From Hymenobacter wooponensis (GTDB taxonomy: Bacteria > Bacteroidota > Bacteroidia > Cytophagales > Hymenobacteraceae): a stretch of 64,000 bases of DNA. The position numbers were made by a program, and so were the translations under genes. The stretch is taken from contig NZ_SRKZ01000002.1 of NCBI RefSeq assembly GCF_004745865.1, positions 744,001-808,000 on the forward strand, written 5' to 3'. Of the stretch, positions 42,924 to 52,312 are shown piece after piece. The notes beneath the pieces are model-generated. The model had not been told where the DNA came from. It worked only from the letters and a program-made list of their open reading frames with translations, and made no database searches. Numbering within the stretch: position 1 is the stretch's first letter; each line of letters opens with the position of its first letter.

Positions 42924-45404
42924 CTATTGCTTCATGAAGCGCTGATGGAAAGTTTTCTGTCCGTCGCTTACGGTGAGCAGGTAGAGACCCTTGCTCAGAG
43001 CCGAAACATGTAGCTGACCATTCTCGAAGCGGGCACCTACTGCCTTAGCACCACGCAAGTCGGTGATAGTGGCAGACTTTACCTCGGCGCCGTTGGGCAG
43101 GGCAATGTTGAGCACATCGGTGGCGGGGTTGGGGTATACTTCCAGCTGCTTGGCTACTTCCATGCCGAGCGTGGTACCGCCTGCCAGCGAAGGCAATGGC
43201 TCTGGGGCCAGCGTGCCACCGCTGATGTTGAGGGTGTAGTCCTCAGTTTCGCCGTAGCTATAGGTGCCGCAGCTGGTGGTAGCCGAAGCATCACTCACGA
43301 TTACGCGCATCCGGGTAGTACCGCTCTTGGCCGTGGTGGGCACCGTGAAGGTGCTGGTGAGCGTGCCGCTGCTAGAGGAAGAGCCTGACACAACCAGTTC
43401 GCCGGCATCGGTAAACACGCCGTTCTGGTTGTAGTCGATGTACACTTTCCAGTACTCAGTGTAGGCTGTGGAGGCGAAGCCCGCCGAGAAGCTAATGGTC
43501 TGAGAAGAGCCAGCTGCTACTGAGGTAGAGGAAGCCGTGCCATTGTAATAGCCGCCATCAGCGCCCGAAGTACGGGCAATAGTGCCCAGCTTTACATAAT
43601 CAATCCACTCGTAGGCCACGCTGGTGCCTTTTGAGTCACAGTAGGCCACTGTGGTAGGCGGCGGTGTAGTGCCACCAGCAGCAGAGCCCACCCCTACCGC
43701 GTACCAAGCATTGGTAACAGCCGTTACCTGCGCCGAGCCCGCGCCGTACAAATCCGTAGCAGCTGAGATAGACGCCGTGCGCGCATTGGCAAACGTAGAG
43801 GAAGCGGTGAGGTATACGCTCTCCGTGCGGTAGGCAATCTTAGCGGCAGCATCAAGCCCCACACCCGTTACCGAGTAAGCGCTGCTGATGTCGTTGGTAC
43901 CGGAGCCGCCCTGAGCGAGCAGGTAGAACCAGAAGTTCAGCACGCCCGAGTTAGTATGTACTCCGCCGTAGTCGTTAGATGAGGTTGGGGAGGTGGTAGT
44001 AGCTTTCCAGTAGGTGCCTTTGTAGGTGTCGGGCTGGCCGTACGTGTTGGGGCTGCTCATGGAGCGCAGCGCGCCTCCGCTTTTCTTGATTTCCTCGCCA
44101 ATCAGCCAGGTAGACTTGCCAGTGAGACCGTAAACCCCCACCGTGTAGGCCTCTACGCAAGCACCCCAGATATCAGAGAAGCCTTCGTTCATAGCGCCTG
44201 ACTCGTTCTGGTAGGCCAGGTTAGCAGTTTTCTCGCACACGGCATGCCCAATTTCATGGCCGCACACATCTAGGGCGGCCAGGGGCTTGAAGGTGGTGGC
44301 CCCGTCGCCGTAAGTCATTACCGAGCCATTCCAATATGCATTCTCGAAGCCTACACCATCGCCGGGCGTGTCGTCGAAGTGCACGTAGCTCTTGATTTTA
44401 GCACCCGCATTGTCAAAGGAATTGCGGTTGTGCGTTGCCTTCCAATAGTCGTACGTGGCTTGGGCGCCGAAGTGGGCATCGCCGGCCACGTTGTCGAAGT
44501 TGGCGTTGTTGTACTCTGTAGCCGTCCAGTTGTTGTCGGCGTCAATGAAGTCGGTAGCGGCGGTGTAGCTACTGCCTTTCTTGGCATTATAGGTTTCAAT
44601 ACCCAGGCCGCGCGTAACCTCCCGCAGGTTGTAGCCACCCGTAGTGGTGCCATTAGCTAAAGAGCGGGTGCCGCTGTAGGCGGTAGCAAACGTAGCCGTA
44701 GCGGCCGCATGCTTAATGATGTTGTCTTGTAGAACCACCTCGCCGGAGTGAGCATCTACGTAAATGTAGGCCCGGCTCACGGGCTGCTGCGCATAGATGT
44801 TAAATTTCCAGGCCAGGGTAGGCTTACCCGCCAGGGCCTGATCAGCCGTGCGGGAGTTGCGCACAATCACCAGCTCGCCCTTGGGTAAGTACGTGGCGTT
44901 ATCATTGTTCTCCAGAATCTTCAGGCCAGCCTCTTCGCGGGCGTCCTGCCACATGTACTTCTGAGCTCCTACAAAGGCCATGGCCCGCTGCAGCGCCGCC
45001 TGCGCGTTCAGCGAAGGAGTGGTGTTGAGCCCTTTGATACGCTCAAACTGACCGCTAATGCTAGCTACATCATTCTGACGGGCGTGCACCGTGTAAGAAG
45101 CCTGCTCTACTTTGATGCCTTTGTAGTACTGATTGTACTTCTCGTGCACGTAGCCCAGTTCGTCGATGTCGGTTTTGGCTCGCAGCAGCTGGTCTTCGGA
45201 AGTGAGCTGCAGTTGTTCTTTCAGCACTTGGTCGGCTTGGCTGAGCTTATACGCGCCGCTTTGCGCTTTGAACTCAACCAGGAAGGGGGTGCCATTGTCA
45301 TTAAGCTCCTTGCTCTGTACGCGGGATAAGTCCTGGGCGTGTGCACTAGAAACAGCCAGGCCGCCGAGCAACAGCAAAGCTGCCGCAGGGTATTTGTTTG
45401 CCAT
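42924..45404 (-). CDS. T9SS-secreted M4 (thermolysin-family) metallopeptidase
   Basis: The start at 45404 gives a signal peptide (AAALLLLGGLAVSSAHA). Domains in order: FTP/PepSY propeptide (about 25-200), M4 catalytic domain with the zinc motif DVCGHEIGHAVCEKT and the third ligand and support in ESGAMNEGFSDIWG, a GEVED domain (about 600-740; EYWKVYIDYNQNGVF, GETEDYTL), and a T9SS sorting domain (YPNPATDVLNIAL to the end). It would be secreted and self-processed, degrading proteins outside the cell. The length (826) fits T9SS proteases. Confidence 0.95.
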   Translation of the reverse strand: MANKYPAAALLLLGGLAVSSAHAQDLSRVQSKELNDNGTPFLVEFKAQSGAYKLSQADQVLKEQLQLTSEDQLLRAKTDIDELGYVHEKYNQYYKGIKVEQASYTVHARQNDVASISGQFERIKGLNTTPSLNAQAALQRAMAFVGAQKYMWQDAREEAGLKILENNDNATYLPKGELVIVRNSRTADQALAGKPTLAWKFNIYAQQPVSRAYIYVDAHSGEVVLQDNIIKHAAATATFATAYSGTRSLANGTTTGGYNLREVTRGLGIETYNAKKGSSYTAATDFIDADNNWTATEYNNANFDNVAGDAHFGAQATYDYWKATHNRNSFDNAGAKIKSYVHFDDTPGDGVGFENAYWNGSVMTYGDGATTFKPLAALDVCGHEIGHAVCEKTANLAYQNESGAMNEGFSDIWGACVEAYTVGVYGLTGKSTWLIGEEIKKSGGALRSMSSPNTYGQPDTYKGTYWKATTTSPTSSNDYGGVHTNSGVLNFWFYLLAQGGSGTNDISSAYSVTGVGLDAAAKIAYRTESVYLTASSTFANARTASISAATDLYGAGSAQVTAVTNAWYAVGVGSAAGGTTPPPTTVAYCDSKGTSVAYEWIDYVKLGTIARTSGADGGYYNGTASSTSVAAGSSQTISFSAGFASTAYTEYWKVYIDYNQNGVFTDAGELVVSGSSSSSGTLTSTFTVPTTAKSGTTRMRVIVSDASATTSCGTYSYGETEDYTLNISGGTLAPEPLPSLAGGTTLGMEVAKQLEVYPNPATDVLNIALPNGAEVKSATITDLRGAKAVGARFENGQLHVSALSKGLYLLTVSDGQKTFHQRFMKQ

Positions 45405-45712
45405 AAAAGAAAGTTGGTTGTGGAAAAGAGGGGAAGACTGAGCTCTTATTTCGGTCTGCACGGGGCAGAACTGTAATAGGAGGCCACCAAATTAATCATT
45501 TTTTAATATTCACCTTCTTTTTCTGCAAATTTTACATGTATAAACACTCATTTTTTGCCGATTCATTAATGATATTCCTCTGTTCTATCAACTATTGTAA
45601 AATGCAACCCTTCTGATGTGTAGCTATTTACTTTGCCACTCTCCCAAGGAAGACCGTATACCGGCTGATAAGAGACCAACATAATTTTATACATTTCTAA
45701 GAAGCTGATTTC
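45405..45712. other. 308-base divergent intergenic region, A+T-rich
   Basis: Between the protease and an SDR gene, clearly richer in A+T than its surroundings. It holds the palindrome TACATGTA and no gene, RNA or strong hairpin. Candidate promoter-like words on each strand are imperfect, so none is called. Confidence 0.4.
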
Positions 45713-46504
45713 ATGGAACGCGCCACCCCTTCTAACTTTTCATCCCGCTGGTCATTACAGGGGCAGGTAGCTTTGGTTACTGGAGCCTCTAAGGGTATTG
45801 GCGCAGCCATAGCCGCCGAATTGCTGGCGCTTGGTGCTACCGTGTTGGCCGTTGCCCGCCAAGCCGATACGCTCGAAGCCCAGGTTGCAGAATGGCAGCA
45901 GCAAGGCTTTGACGCGCATGCTTTTGCCGCCGACCTCAGCCAACCCACTGAACGGCAGGCACTCTTGGCCGAGGCAGCAGGCCGGTGGCCTCAGCTACAC
46001 ATCTTGGTTAATAATGTGGGCACCAACATCCGCAAACCCACTACAGAATATACCTCAGAGGAGTACCGCCATCTGCTAGCTACTAACCTCGACTCGGCGT
46101 GGGAATTGAGCCGGGCGGCTTATCCATTGCTGCAAGCAGCTGGCCAGAGCAGCATTGTGAATATTTCGTCGGTGGCAGGCCTAGTGCACGTCCGGACGGG
46201 CTCCATTTATGGCATGACGAAGGCTGCCCTGGTGCAGCTCACACGTAACCTAGCGGCGGAGTGGGCCTCGGCGGGCATTCGAGTAAACTGCGTGGCCCCT
46301 TGGTACATCAAAACCCCACTGGCCAGTACCGTGCTTCAGAACGAGACGTACCTGAAGCAGGTAGTAGACCGCACCCCACTAGGCCGGGTAGGCGAGCCCG
46401 AAGAGGTAGCCTCGGCCGTGGCATTTCTCTGCCTGCCCGCCGCCGCGTACATCACGGGCCAAACCATCAGCGTAGACGGAGGCTTCTCCGTGAATGGCTT
46501 CTAG
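45713..46504 (+). CDS. SDR family oxidoreductase (tropinone reductase-like)
   Basis: A classical short-chain dehydrogenase of 263 residues. The cofactor loop is [17 protein letters not shown], followed by [11 protein letters not shown]. The catalytic Ser is in NISSVAGL and the YxxxK in [11 protein letters not shown]. The C-terminus has [18 protein letters not shown], common for NADP-linked members. The substrate is unknown. It ends at a strong bidirectional terminator. Confidence 0.92.
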   Translation: MERATPSNFSSRWSLQGQVALVTGASKGIGAAIAAELLALGATVLAVARQADTLEAQVAEWQQQGFDAHAFAADLSQPTERQALLAEAAGRWPQLHILVNNVGTNIRKPTTEYTSEEYRHLLATNLDSAWELSRAAYPLLQAAGQSSIVNISSVAGLVHVRTGSIYGMTKAALVQLTRNLAAEWASAGIRVNCVAPWYIKTPLASTVLQNETYLKQVVDRTPLGRVGEPEEVASAVAFLCLPAAAYITGQTISVDGGFSVNGF

Positions 46505-46632
46505 GTGGTGCACCTGTGAGTTTGTGAAGTTAGGAGGTGGCCTAGCAGCACTGTCAGCGCGAGGATGAACATCGCACCCGCAGGACAGCGCAGCTAGTCC
46601 CTCCTAACCGAAGAGAAAAGCGTTGAAATAAG

Positions 46633-46669
46633 AAAAGCCCTTACGTCCTGTGTGGACGTAAGGGCTTTT
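46633..46669. terminator. Bidirectional terminator
   Basis: The perfect 16-bp stem AAAAGCCCTTACGTCC / GGACGTAAGGGCTTTT encloses TGTGT and separates convergent genes. Confidence 0.93.
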
Positions 46670-46691
46670 GAATAAGCCAGGTTTCAGTGGG

Positions 46692-46741
46692 AGTGGCCTA
46701 GCGCCAGTACGAAAGGTCTTTTGCAGTGACACTAGGCCACT
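46692..46741. repeat. Inverted GGCCTAG pair
   Basis: AGTGGCCTAG (46692-46701) and CTAGGCCACT (46732-46741) form a perfect 10-bp inverted pair just past the end of the ATP-grasp gene. It may be a second transcription end signal. Confidence 0.6.
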
Positions 46742-46756
46742 ACACAATTCACCGCT

Positions 46757-47632
46757 TTACAACTTCACTGCCAAGCCAGCCTCGTAGCGGGCAAGGGAGC
46801 CTTCGGCAGATGCTAGGTAGAGGAAGGGCTCGATGAGTTCCAGCTCCATCAGTAGCAGCTCGCCGTTAGAATCCACACCATCTACGCGGGCGTAGAGGCA
46901 GTCGGCGGCGTAGCGGGCCACGATGGCGTCGGCGGCCCGGCGCAGGTGCGCGGGGGCCTCGCGGGGCTCAATGCCGCCGCCCAGGTAGTGCTGCACCCGG
47001 AAGTCGCCGGACTTGGGCGTTTTCAACACGCAATGGCTGTACTCGCGGCCCAGATAGATCAACGACCATTCGCCTTCCTGCTGAATTTCGGGCTGGAAGG
47101 GCTGCACCAGGAAATCTTCGTGCTGAAGCAGACTAGCTAGTTGCGGCTGCCGGATAGCGGACTCTTGCTTCGTGAGGGTAAAGGTATTTTTAGCGCCACC
47201 GCTCACGGCCGGCTTCACCACCAGCTCGTCGCTACCAAGGATGTCGAACAGCTCGTCGATGTTGACCTCGCTGCCCCGGTTTAGCCAGTGCGTAGGCACA
47301 ATGCTCACGCCCGCTTGCTGCATCTCCAGCAGGTACTTCTTGTTGGCGTTCCAACGCACCGTGGCTACTGGGTTGAGCATGCGCACGCCCAGCGCCTCCA
47401 TCCGGTCAAGCCACTGGTAGAACTCCTCTACCCGATCAAAGTAGTCCCAGGGCGACTTCACCACTACTACATCGTAGCGCTGCCACTCAACGGACGGGTT
47501 AGTCCAGACGCGGGGCTCTACGGTGTGGCCCTGCTCGCGCAGGTAACGGGTAAGCAAGCTATCCTCGTCCTCCACATTGGGGGCAGCATATTGGGCGAGG
47601 CTCTCACAGGTAACAAGGGCAATGTTCATCAC
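46757..47632 (-). CDS. ATP-grasp enzyme (glutathione synthetase-like fold)
   Basis: The 291-residue protein has an ATP-grasp layout: N-terminal domain with VVVVKSPWDYFDRVEEFYQWL, ATP-binding lysine in ELVVKPAVSGGAKNTF, and the metal-binding C-terminal part ELLLMELELIEPFLYL. The family ligates amino acids or peptides through an acyl phosphate and is close to the RimK/DcsG-like group. The product cannot be told. No biosynthetic partner is adjacent, so this looks like a stand-alone ligase. Either of two adjacent start codons is possible. Confidence 0.75.
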   Translation of the reverse strand: MMNIALVTCESLAQYAAPNVEDEDSLLTRYLREQGHTVEPRVWTNPSVEWQRYDVVVVKSPWDYFDRVEEFYQWLDRMEALGVRMLNPVATVRWNANKKYLLEMQQAGVSIVPTHWLNRGSEVNIDELFDILGSDELVVKPAVSGGAKNTFTLTKQESAIRQPQLASLLQHEDFLVQPFQPEIQQEGEWSLIYLGREYSHCVLKTPKSGDFRVQHYLGGGIEPREAPAHLRRAADAIVARYAADCLYARVDGVDSNGELLLMELELIEPFLYLASAEGSLARYEAGLAVKL

Positions 47633-47792
47633 TGATTTAGACGAATGTTGAGGATTGCGCTGATGCAGAATGGCACAATCGAGGTGGGTGGTGGAGCGGA
47701 AAGGGTGGGCCGATAGCCCAACAATGCGCTATCAGACGTAATGCCTCCTCAGCGGTTGCTTCAGCTCGCTGATAGCACAGAAGCTGAGCCAG

Positions 47793-49106
47793 TTACTTTT
47801 TGCCCGCGGTTAAATAGTCGGCGGCAAGGGTGGCCAGCGTTTTCACGCCCAGCGTCAGGCCGCTTTCATCAATGAAGAAACCGGCGGTGTGGTGCGGGGC
47901 AGTTTCAGCAGGGTTCTTGCCCTTGGGCATACCACCCACAAATACAAACAGGCCCGGCACTTTCTCCTGGAAGAACGCGAAGTCCTCGGCACCGGTCACG
48001 GCCTTCTGCACTACTACTTTGTCGGGGCCGGCCGTGCGGCGCAGGCTGGGTGCCATTTGCTCCGTCAGGCGCAGGTCGTTGAAGGTAACGGGGGCGTAGT
48101 TGGTAATTTCTACCTCGGCGGTAGCGCCGGCACTTTCGGCAATGTTGGTGGCCGTACGGCGGATAGCCGCCCAAATCTTCTGCTGCATGTCCTTGTCCAG
48201 GGTCCGGATGGTGCCGGTCAGCTCCACCTGCTCCGGAATGATGTTGTTACGCACCCCGCCATGCACCATGCCCACCGTTAGCACGGCGGCATCCTGGGTC
48301 AGCTCCGTCTGCCGACTCACAATGGTTTGCAGACCCATGATAATCTGAGCGGCCGTTACTACGGGGTCCACGGCCAACCACGGGTAGGCGCCGTGCGCTG
48401 ATTTGCCTTTTACCTTGATGCTGAATACATCGGAAGAAGCCATTTCGCCGCCGGGGCGGTATTTGAGGATTCCTACTTCCGTTTGGGCATTGATGTGGAC
48501 GCCGAAGATGGCATCAACCTTGGGGTTTTCGAGGGCGCCTTCTTTCACCATGAGTTTGGCGCCGCCTTCTACGCCGGGTAAAGACCCTTCCTCGGCAGGC
48601 TGGAAGATGAACTTTACGGTACCTGGCAGGTCCTTTTTCACCTGCGTGAGCACCTCAGCCGCGCCTAGCAGCATGGCCACGTGCGTATCATGGCCGCAGG
48701 CGTGCATCACGCCCACTTCCTGCCCGTTGTACATGGTGCGCGCTTTAGAAGCGAAAGGGATGTTCACGCTTTCCGTCACAGGCAGGGCGTCCATGTCGGC
48801 GCGCAGGGCTAACACGGGGCCGGGCTTGCCGCCGCGTAGTACGGCCACTACGCCGGTGCGCGCTACACCCGTTTGTACCTCCAGGCCTAGCTTTTTGAGC
48901 TGAGCTTCTACTAGGGCAGCCGTTCGTTTTTCCTCGTTACCCAGCTCCGGGTGCTCGTGAATGTCGCGGCGCCAGGCCACTACCTGGGCTTCCTGTTGAG
49001 CAGAAAGCTTGGCAATCCGGTCGTCGAGGGCCTTGTTTTGGGCGGAGGCATGGGAGATACTGCTTCCTAATAGGAGGGCTAGCAGGGCGTAATGAGGTAC
49101 TCGCAT
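47793..49106 (-). CDS. Secreted M20 amidohydrolase (first of a tandem pair)
   Basis: An M20D-type amidohydrolase (peptidase/N-acyl amino acid hydrolase) with a signal peptide (ALLALLLGSSISHASA). The metal-binding residues are visible in HACGHDTHVAMLLGA, FQPAEEGSLPGVEGGAKLM and DAIFGVHI, with the last ligand in HHTAGFFIDE. The next gene is a close paralogue. A secreted version of an enzyme often cytosolic suggests scavenging of N-acylated peptides. Confidence 0.9.
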   Translation of the reverse strand: MRVPHYALLALLLGSSISHASAQNKALDDRIAKLSAQQEAQVVAWRRDIHEHPELGNEEKRTAALVEAQLKKLGLEVQTGVARTGVVAVLRGGKPGPVLALRADMDALPVTESVNIPFASKARTMYNGQEVGVMHACGHDTHVAMLLGAAEVLTQVKKDLPGTVKFIFQPAEEGSLPGVEGGAKLMVKEGALENPKVDAIFGVHINAQTEVGILKYRPGGEMASSDVFSIKVKGKSAHGAYPWLAVDPVVTAAQIIMGLQTIVSRQTELTQDAAVLTVGMVHGGVRNNIIPEQVELTGTIRTLDKDMQQKIWAAIRRTATNIAESAGATAEVEITNYAPVTFNDLRLTEQMAPSLRRTAGPDKVVVQKAVTGAEDFAFFQEKVPGLFVFVGGMPKGKNPAETAPHHTAGFFIDESGLTLGVKTLATLAADYLTAGKK

Positions 49107-49188
49107 AAGCAAAGGAGGCACTAAGTAGAAGACAAGACGGGGCAGAGCCCCGTGGTGAAGCGCGGCAAGTGCAGACTGGCCTAGCGCA

Positions 49189-50499
49189 TTATTTGTTCAT
49201 TTCCAGATAGTCGGTAGCTAGCGTAGCCAGCGTTTTCACGCCCAGCGTAAAGCCACTCTCATCCAGCTTGAAGCCGGCCGTGTGGTGGTCGGCGGCGGTG
49301 GCGGGGTCTTGGCCCTTGGGCATGCCACCCACAAACACAAACAGGCCCGGCACTTTTTCCTGGTACAAGGAGAAGTCCTCGGCCCAAGTGTTGGGTTTCA
49401 CTTCTTTCACGTTAGCGGCGCCGCCAGCCACGGCTTGCAGGGTAGGCACCATGCGCGCCGTCAGGGCCAAATGGTTGAAGGTAACGGGCACGTACGACTC
49501 AATATTTACCTCGGCGGTAGCGCCGGCACTTTCGGCAATGTTGGTAGCCGTGCGGCGGATGGCCGCCCAAATCTGCTCCTGCGTAGCCGGGTTGAAAGCA
49601 CGGATGGTACCACTCAGCTCCACATCGGCCGGGATGACGTTGTAACGTACGCCGGCTTTGAGGGTGCCTACCGTTACCACGGCTGCGTCATCGGTGAGGT
49701 TTACTTGACGGCTGACGATGGTTTGCAGGCCTACGATAATTTGGGCAGCGGTTACTACGGGGTCCACGCTGCTCCAGGGTCGGGCTCCGTGGGCACCTTT
49801 ACCCAGCACTTTGATGGTAAAACGGTCGGAGCTGGCCATTTCGCCGCCAGGTCGGTAGGCCAGCTGGCCTACCTCGGTTTGGGCATTGATGTGGAGGCCG
49901 AATACGGCTTGCACCTTCGGGTTTTCGAGCACGCCCTCCTTAATCATCAACTTAGCGCCCCCTTCCACCCCGGGCAAGGAGCCCTCCTCGGCGGGCTGGA
50001 AGATAAATTTGACGGTGCCAGGAAGGTCTTTTTTCACTTGGCTCAGCACCTCAGCCGCGCCCATGAGCATGGCGGTATGCGCATCGTGGCCGCAAGCGTG
50101 CATTACTCCTACCGGTTGGCCGAGGTACGTGGTTTTGACGGTGGAGGCGAAGGCTACCCCCGAAGTTTCCGTCACAGGCAGGGCGTCCATGTCAGCGCGC
50201 AGGGCTACCACGGGGCCGGGCTTGCCACCGCGCAGGATGCCCACCACGCCCGTGCGCCCCACGCCGGTCTGGACTTCCAGGCCTAGCTTTTTCAGGTGCG
50301 CCGCCACAATACCCGCCGTTCGTTTTTCCTCGTTGCCGAGCTCAGGGTGCTGGTGAAAATCGCGCCGCCACGCAATGACTTTACTTTCTTCCTGCGCGGC
50401 CAATTGGGCAATGCGGGCATTTAGGGCAGTATTCTGGGCCAGTGCAGGAGCGGCAGCCAGCAGGGCAGCAGCAAGAGTAGCGGGGTAAAAGAACTTCAT
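49189..50499 (-). CDS. Secreted M20 amidohydrolase (second of a tandem pair)
   Basis: A close paralogue of the downstream gene over its whole length: signal peptide (LAAALLAAAPALA), HACGHDAHTAMLMGA, FQPAEEGSLPGVEGGAKLM, VFGLHINAQTEVG and HHTAGFKLDES. The DNA is also similar between the two, so they probably arose by local duplication. Small changes around the substrate pocket (for example VTETSGVAFASTVKTTY against VTESVNIPFASKARTMY) suggest different preferences. Confidence 0.9.
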   Translation of the reverse strand: MKFFYPATLAAALLAAAPALAQNTALNARIAQLAAQEESKVIAWRRDFHQHPELGNEEKRTAGIVAAHLKKLGLEVQTGVGRTGVVGILRGGKPGPVVALRADMDALPVTETSGVAFASTVKTTYLGQPVGVMHACGHDAHTAMLMGAAEVLSQVKKDLPGTVKFIFQPAEEGSLPGVEGGAKLMIKEGVLENPKVQAVFGLHINAQTEVGQLAYRPGGEMASSDRFTIKVLGKGAHGARPWSSVDPVVTAAQIIVGLQTIVSRQVNLTDDAAVVTVGTLKAGVRYNVIPADVELSGTIRAFNPATQEQIWAAIRRTATNIAESAGATAEVNIESYVPVTFNHLALTARMVPTLQAVAGGAANVKEVKPNTWAEDFSLYQEKVPGLFVFVGGMPKGQDPATAADHHTAGFKLDESGFTLGVKTLATLATDYLEMNK

Positions 50500-50689
50500 C
50501 AGCAGGCAGTAGTGCTAGGCAGTGCGGAGTACAGGTAGCCGAAAAGTACGCCGCAAACCAGCTTCAACGGAAAGCTTCGGGCAAAAAAACAGCTAGGCCA
50601 GTACTGCCTAATTTGGCGGTGGCTGTGCCAACTTGCAGCCGCGCCCAACCTGGCAGTGGTTTCGGGGTAGTGGGGCGCGGCTTTTTCTG

Positions 50690-51319
50690 ATGAACTCACC
50701 TTCTATTTCGTGGCGAGAAGCCTGGGCACAGCCTGCGTTTCGGGGGCGGCTGCTCACGGTGCTAGGCCTGTTACTGGCGCTGGCGGCCCTGCTGCCCCGC
50801 TTCTTTGCCTGGGTGCAGGCTCGCCCCGGCCGGCTCCTCCCCGACCCGCTTCTCGCCTGGCTGCCCGCCCACGATGTATCAGGACCAGCTTTTGCGGTTA
50901 TCTACCTTGGCATTGGCTTGGGCGTGGTTACATTGGCTTCGCGGCCATTGCGGTTGTTGCGGGCACTGTGGGCCTACTTGCTGCTGCATCTCTTCCGGTG
51001 CCTGACCCTATTCTTGCTGCCGCTGGAGCCACCTACTGGCCTCATCGTGCTGCGCGACCCCCTGGTGGAGCGCTTCTTTTACGCCGCTCCCACTCCCATC
51101 ACCAAAGATCTGTTCTTCTCCGGCCACACGGCCACTCTGCTGCTGCTTGCGCTGGCCGTGCCGCCGGGTTGGCGCCGACAGGTGCTGGCCGTGGTCACTT
51201 TCCTGATTGCGAGCTTGGTGCTAGTACAGCATGCCCACTACACCTACGATGTGCTGGCCGCCCTGCCGCTTACCCTACTGGCCTACAAGGTGGCGGGCTT
51301 CGTAGTAAAGCCTCGCTAG
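50690..51319 (+). CDS. PAP2-type (sphingomyelin synthase-like) phosphatase
   Basis: The start at 50690 (MNSPSISWREAW) is followed by several membrane helices. The late active-site motif FFSGHTATLLLLAL and the final HAHYTYDVLAALPLTLLAY match the sphingomyelin synthase-like (PAP2_C) group: histidines in SGHT and HYTYD. It would hydrolyse or transfer a phospho head group at the membrane. A 25-bp hairpin follows immediately. Confidence 0.8.
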   Translation: MNSPSISWREAWAQPAFRGRLLTVLGLLLALAALLPRFFAWVQARPGRLLPDPLLAWLPAHDVSGPAFAVIYLGIGLGVVTLASRPLRLLRALWAYLLLHLFRCLTLFLLPLEPPTGLIVLRDPLVERFFYAAPTPITKDLFFSGHTATLLLLALAVPPGWRRQVLAVVTFLIASLVLVQHAHYTYDVLAALPLTLLAYKVAGFVVKPR

Positions 51320-51332
51320 CACTGGCCTAGCG

Positions 51333-51385
51333 CCCCTAAATGCCACGGGCCACTGCACGCTGCAGTGGCCCGTGGCATTTAGGGG
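51333..51385. terminator. 25-bp perfect hairpin between convergent genes
   Basis: Arms at 51333-51357 and 51361-51385 are perfectly complementary over 25 bases around the 3-base loop CGC. There is no T-run, so it resembles an RNA-stabilising or barrier structure more than a simple terminator. Confidence 0.75.
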
Positions 51386-51395
51386 GTTGGTATGT

Positions 51396-52181
51396 CTACT
51401 TCAGGTGCTTCTCGTAAATGCCCGCCGCAATTCGCTCGGTCAAGGATTTGGGTACGAAGCTGGTGAGCTTGGCGGATACCTTGTTGAGCGTGCCGGGAAT
51501 GATTTCTGCCTCTCCGCTCAACAGGGCTGCTACCGCCGCCTGTGCCACTTGCTGGGGCGTCATGGAAACTTTGTTGGCTGTTTCCTGCAGTTGGGCGTTC
51601 ATCCCGGCCCGGTCGGCAAAATCGGTAGTGGTGGAGCCGGGGCTGAGGCAGGTTACCGATACGCTGGTTTCGCGCAGCTCGTAGCGCAGCCCCCGCGAGA
51701 AGCTCAGCAAGAAGGACTTGCTAGCCGCGTAGAGCGTGAGCGTGGGCACTGCTTGGTAAGCCGCGGTGCTGGCTACATTCAGAATGTAGGCCTTAGGCTG
51801 CTTCCGTAGCTGGGGTAGCAGGGCGTGGGTCAGCTCGGTAGGGAGCAGCATGTTGAGCTGCAGCATGTTCTGCTGCTGATCGAGAGGCAACTCCTCAAAC
51901 CGCCCCCACAAGCCGTAGCCGGCGTTGTTCACCAGCACGGCCAGCTCCGTAGTTTGCGCTAAGGCCCAAGCCGCTAGCTCGGCGGCGGCACCGGGTGTGG
52001 CCAGGTCAGCTGCATACACGCGGGCCTCTATGCCGTGGCGCTGCTGCAGCTCGGCAGCTAGCTGCTCCAACTGATCGGCAGACCGGGCAGCCAGCAGCAA
52101 ATGGTAGCCACAGTGGGCCAACTCCATCGCCAAGGCGCGGCCAATTCCGCGGGAAGCACCAGTTATAAGGGCGTAAGGCAT
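51396..52181 (-). CDS. SDR family oxidoreductase
   Basis: A classical short-chain dehydrogenase: cofactor loop ALITGASRGIGRALAMEL, NNAGYGLWG, catalytic Ser in NVASTAAYQAV and YxxxK in YAASKSFLLSFSRGL. The C-terminus (AALLSGEAEIIPG) is that of the DltE/YdfG-like branch. The substrate is unknown. It shares an intergenic hairpin with the PAP2 gene. Confidence 0.9.
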   Translation of the reverse strand: MPYALITGASRGIGRALAMELAHCGYHLLLAARSADQLEQLAAELQQRHGIEARVYAADLATPGAAAELAAWALAQTTELAVLVNNAGYGLWGRFEELPLDQQQNMLQLNMLLPTELTHALLPQLRKQPKAYILNVASTAAYQAVPTLTLYAASKSFLLSFSRGLRYELRETSVSVTCLSPGSTTTDFADRAGMNAQLQETANKVSMTPQQVAQAAVAALLSGEAEIIPGTLNKVSAKLTSFVPKSLTERIAAGIYEKHLK

Positions 52182-52184
52182 TGA

Positions 52185-52312
52185 TGAAATAGTGAATCAG
52201 TAATTGAGTGGAACGGTGATTGGGTGAGTTGAAGGTTTTATCGGCATGGTCGGCCCCACATGCGCAGTCTAGGCCACTTCACTCATTCACTTAATCACTC
52301 AATCACTATTTA
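52185..52312. repeat. Degenerate TCACT/TGAGT short repeats
   Basis: The gap between the SDR and PhyH genes holds repeated near-copies of AATCACTCA and AGTGATTG in opposite orientations, forming an imperfect inverted repeat. Low information; recorded for completeness. Confidence 0.3.

Noticed and set aside
49282..50286. A 334-codon frame on the plus strand inside the second M20 gene
   Set aside because: Antisense shadow of a well supported enzyme, with no signal or motif.
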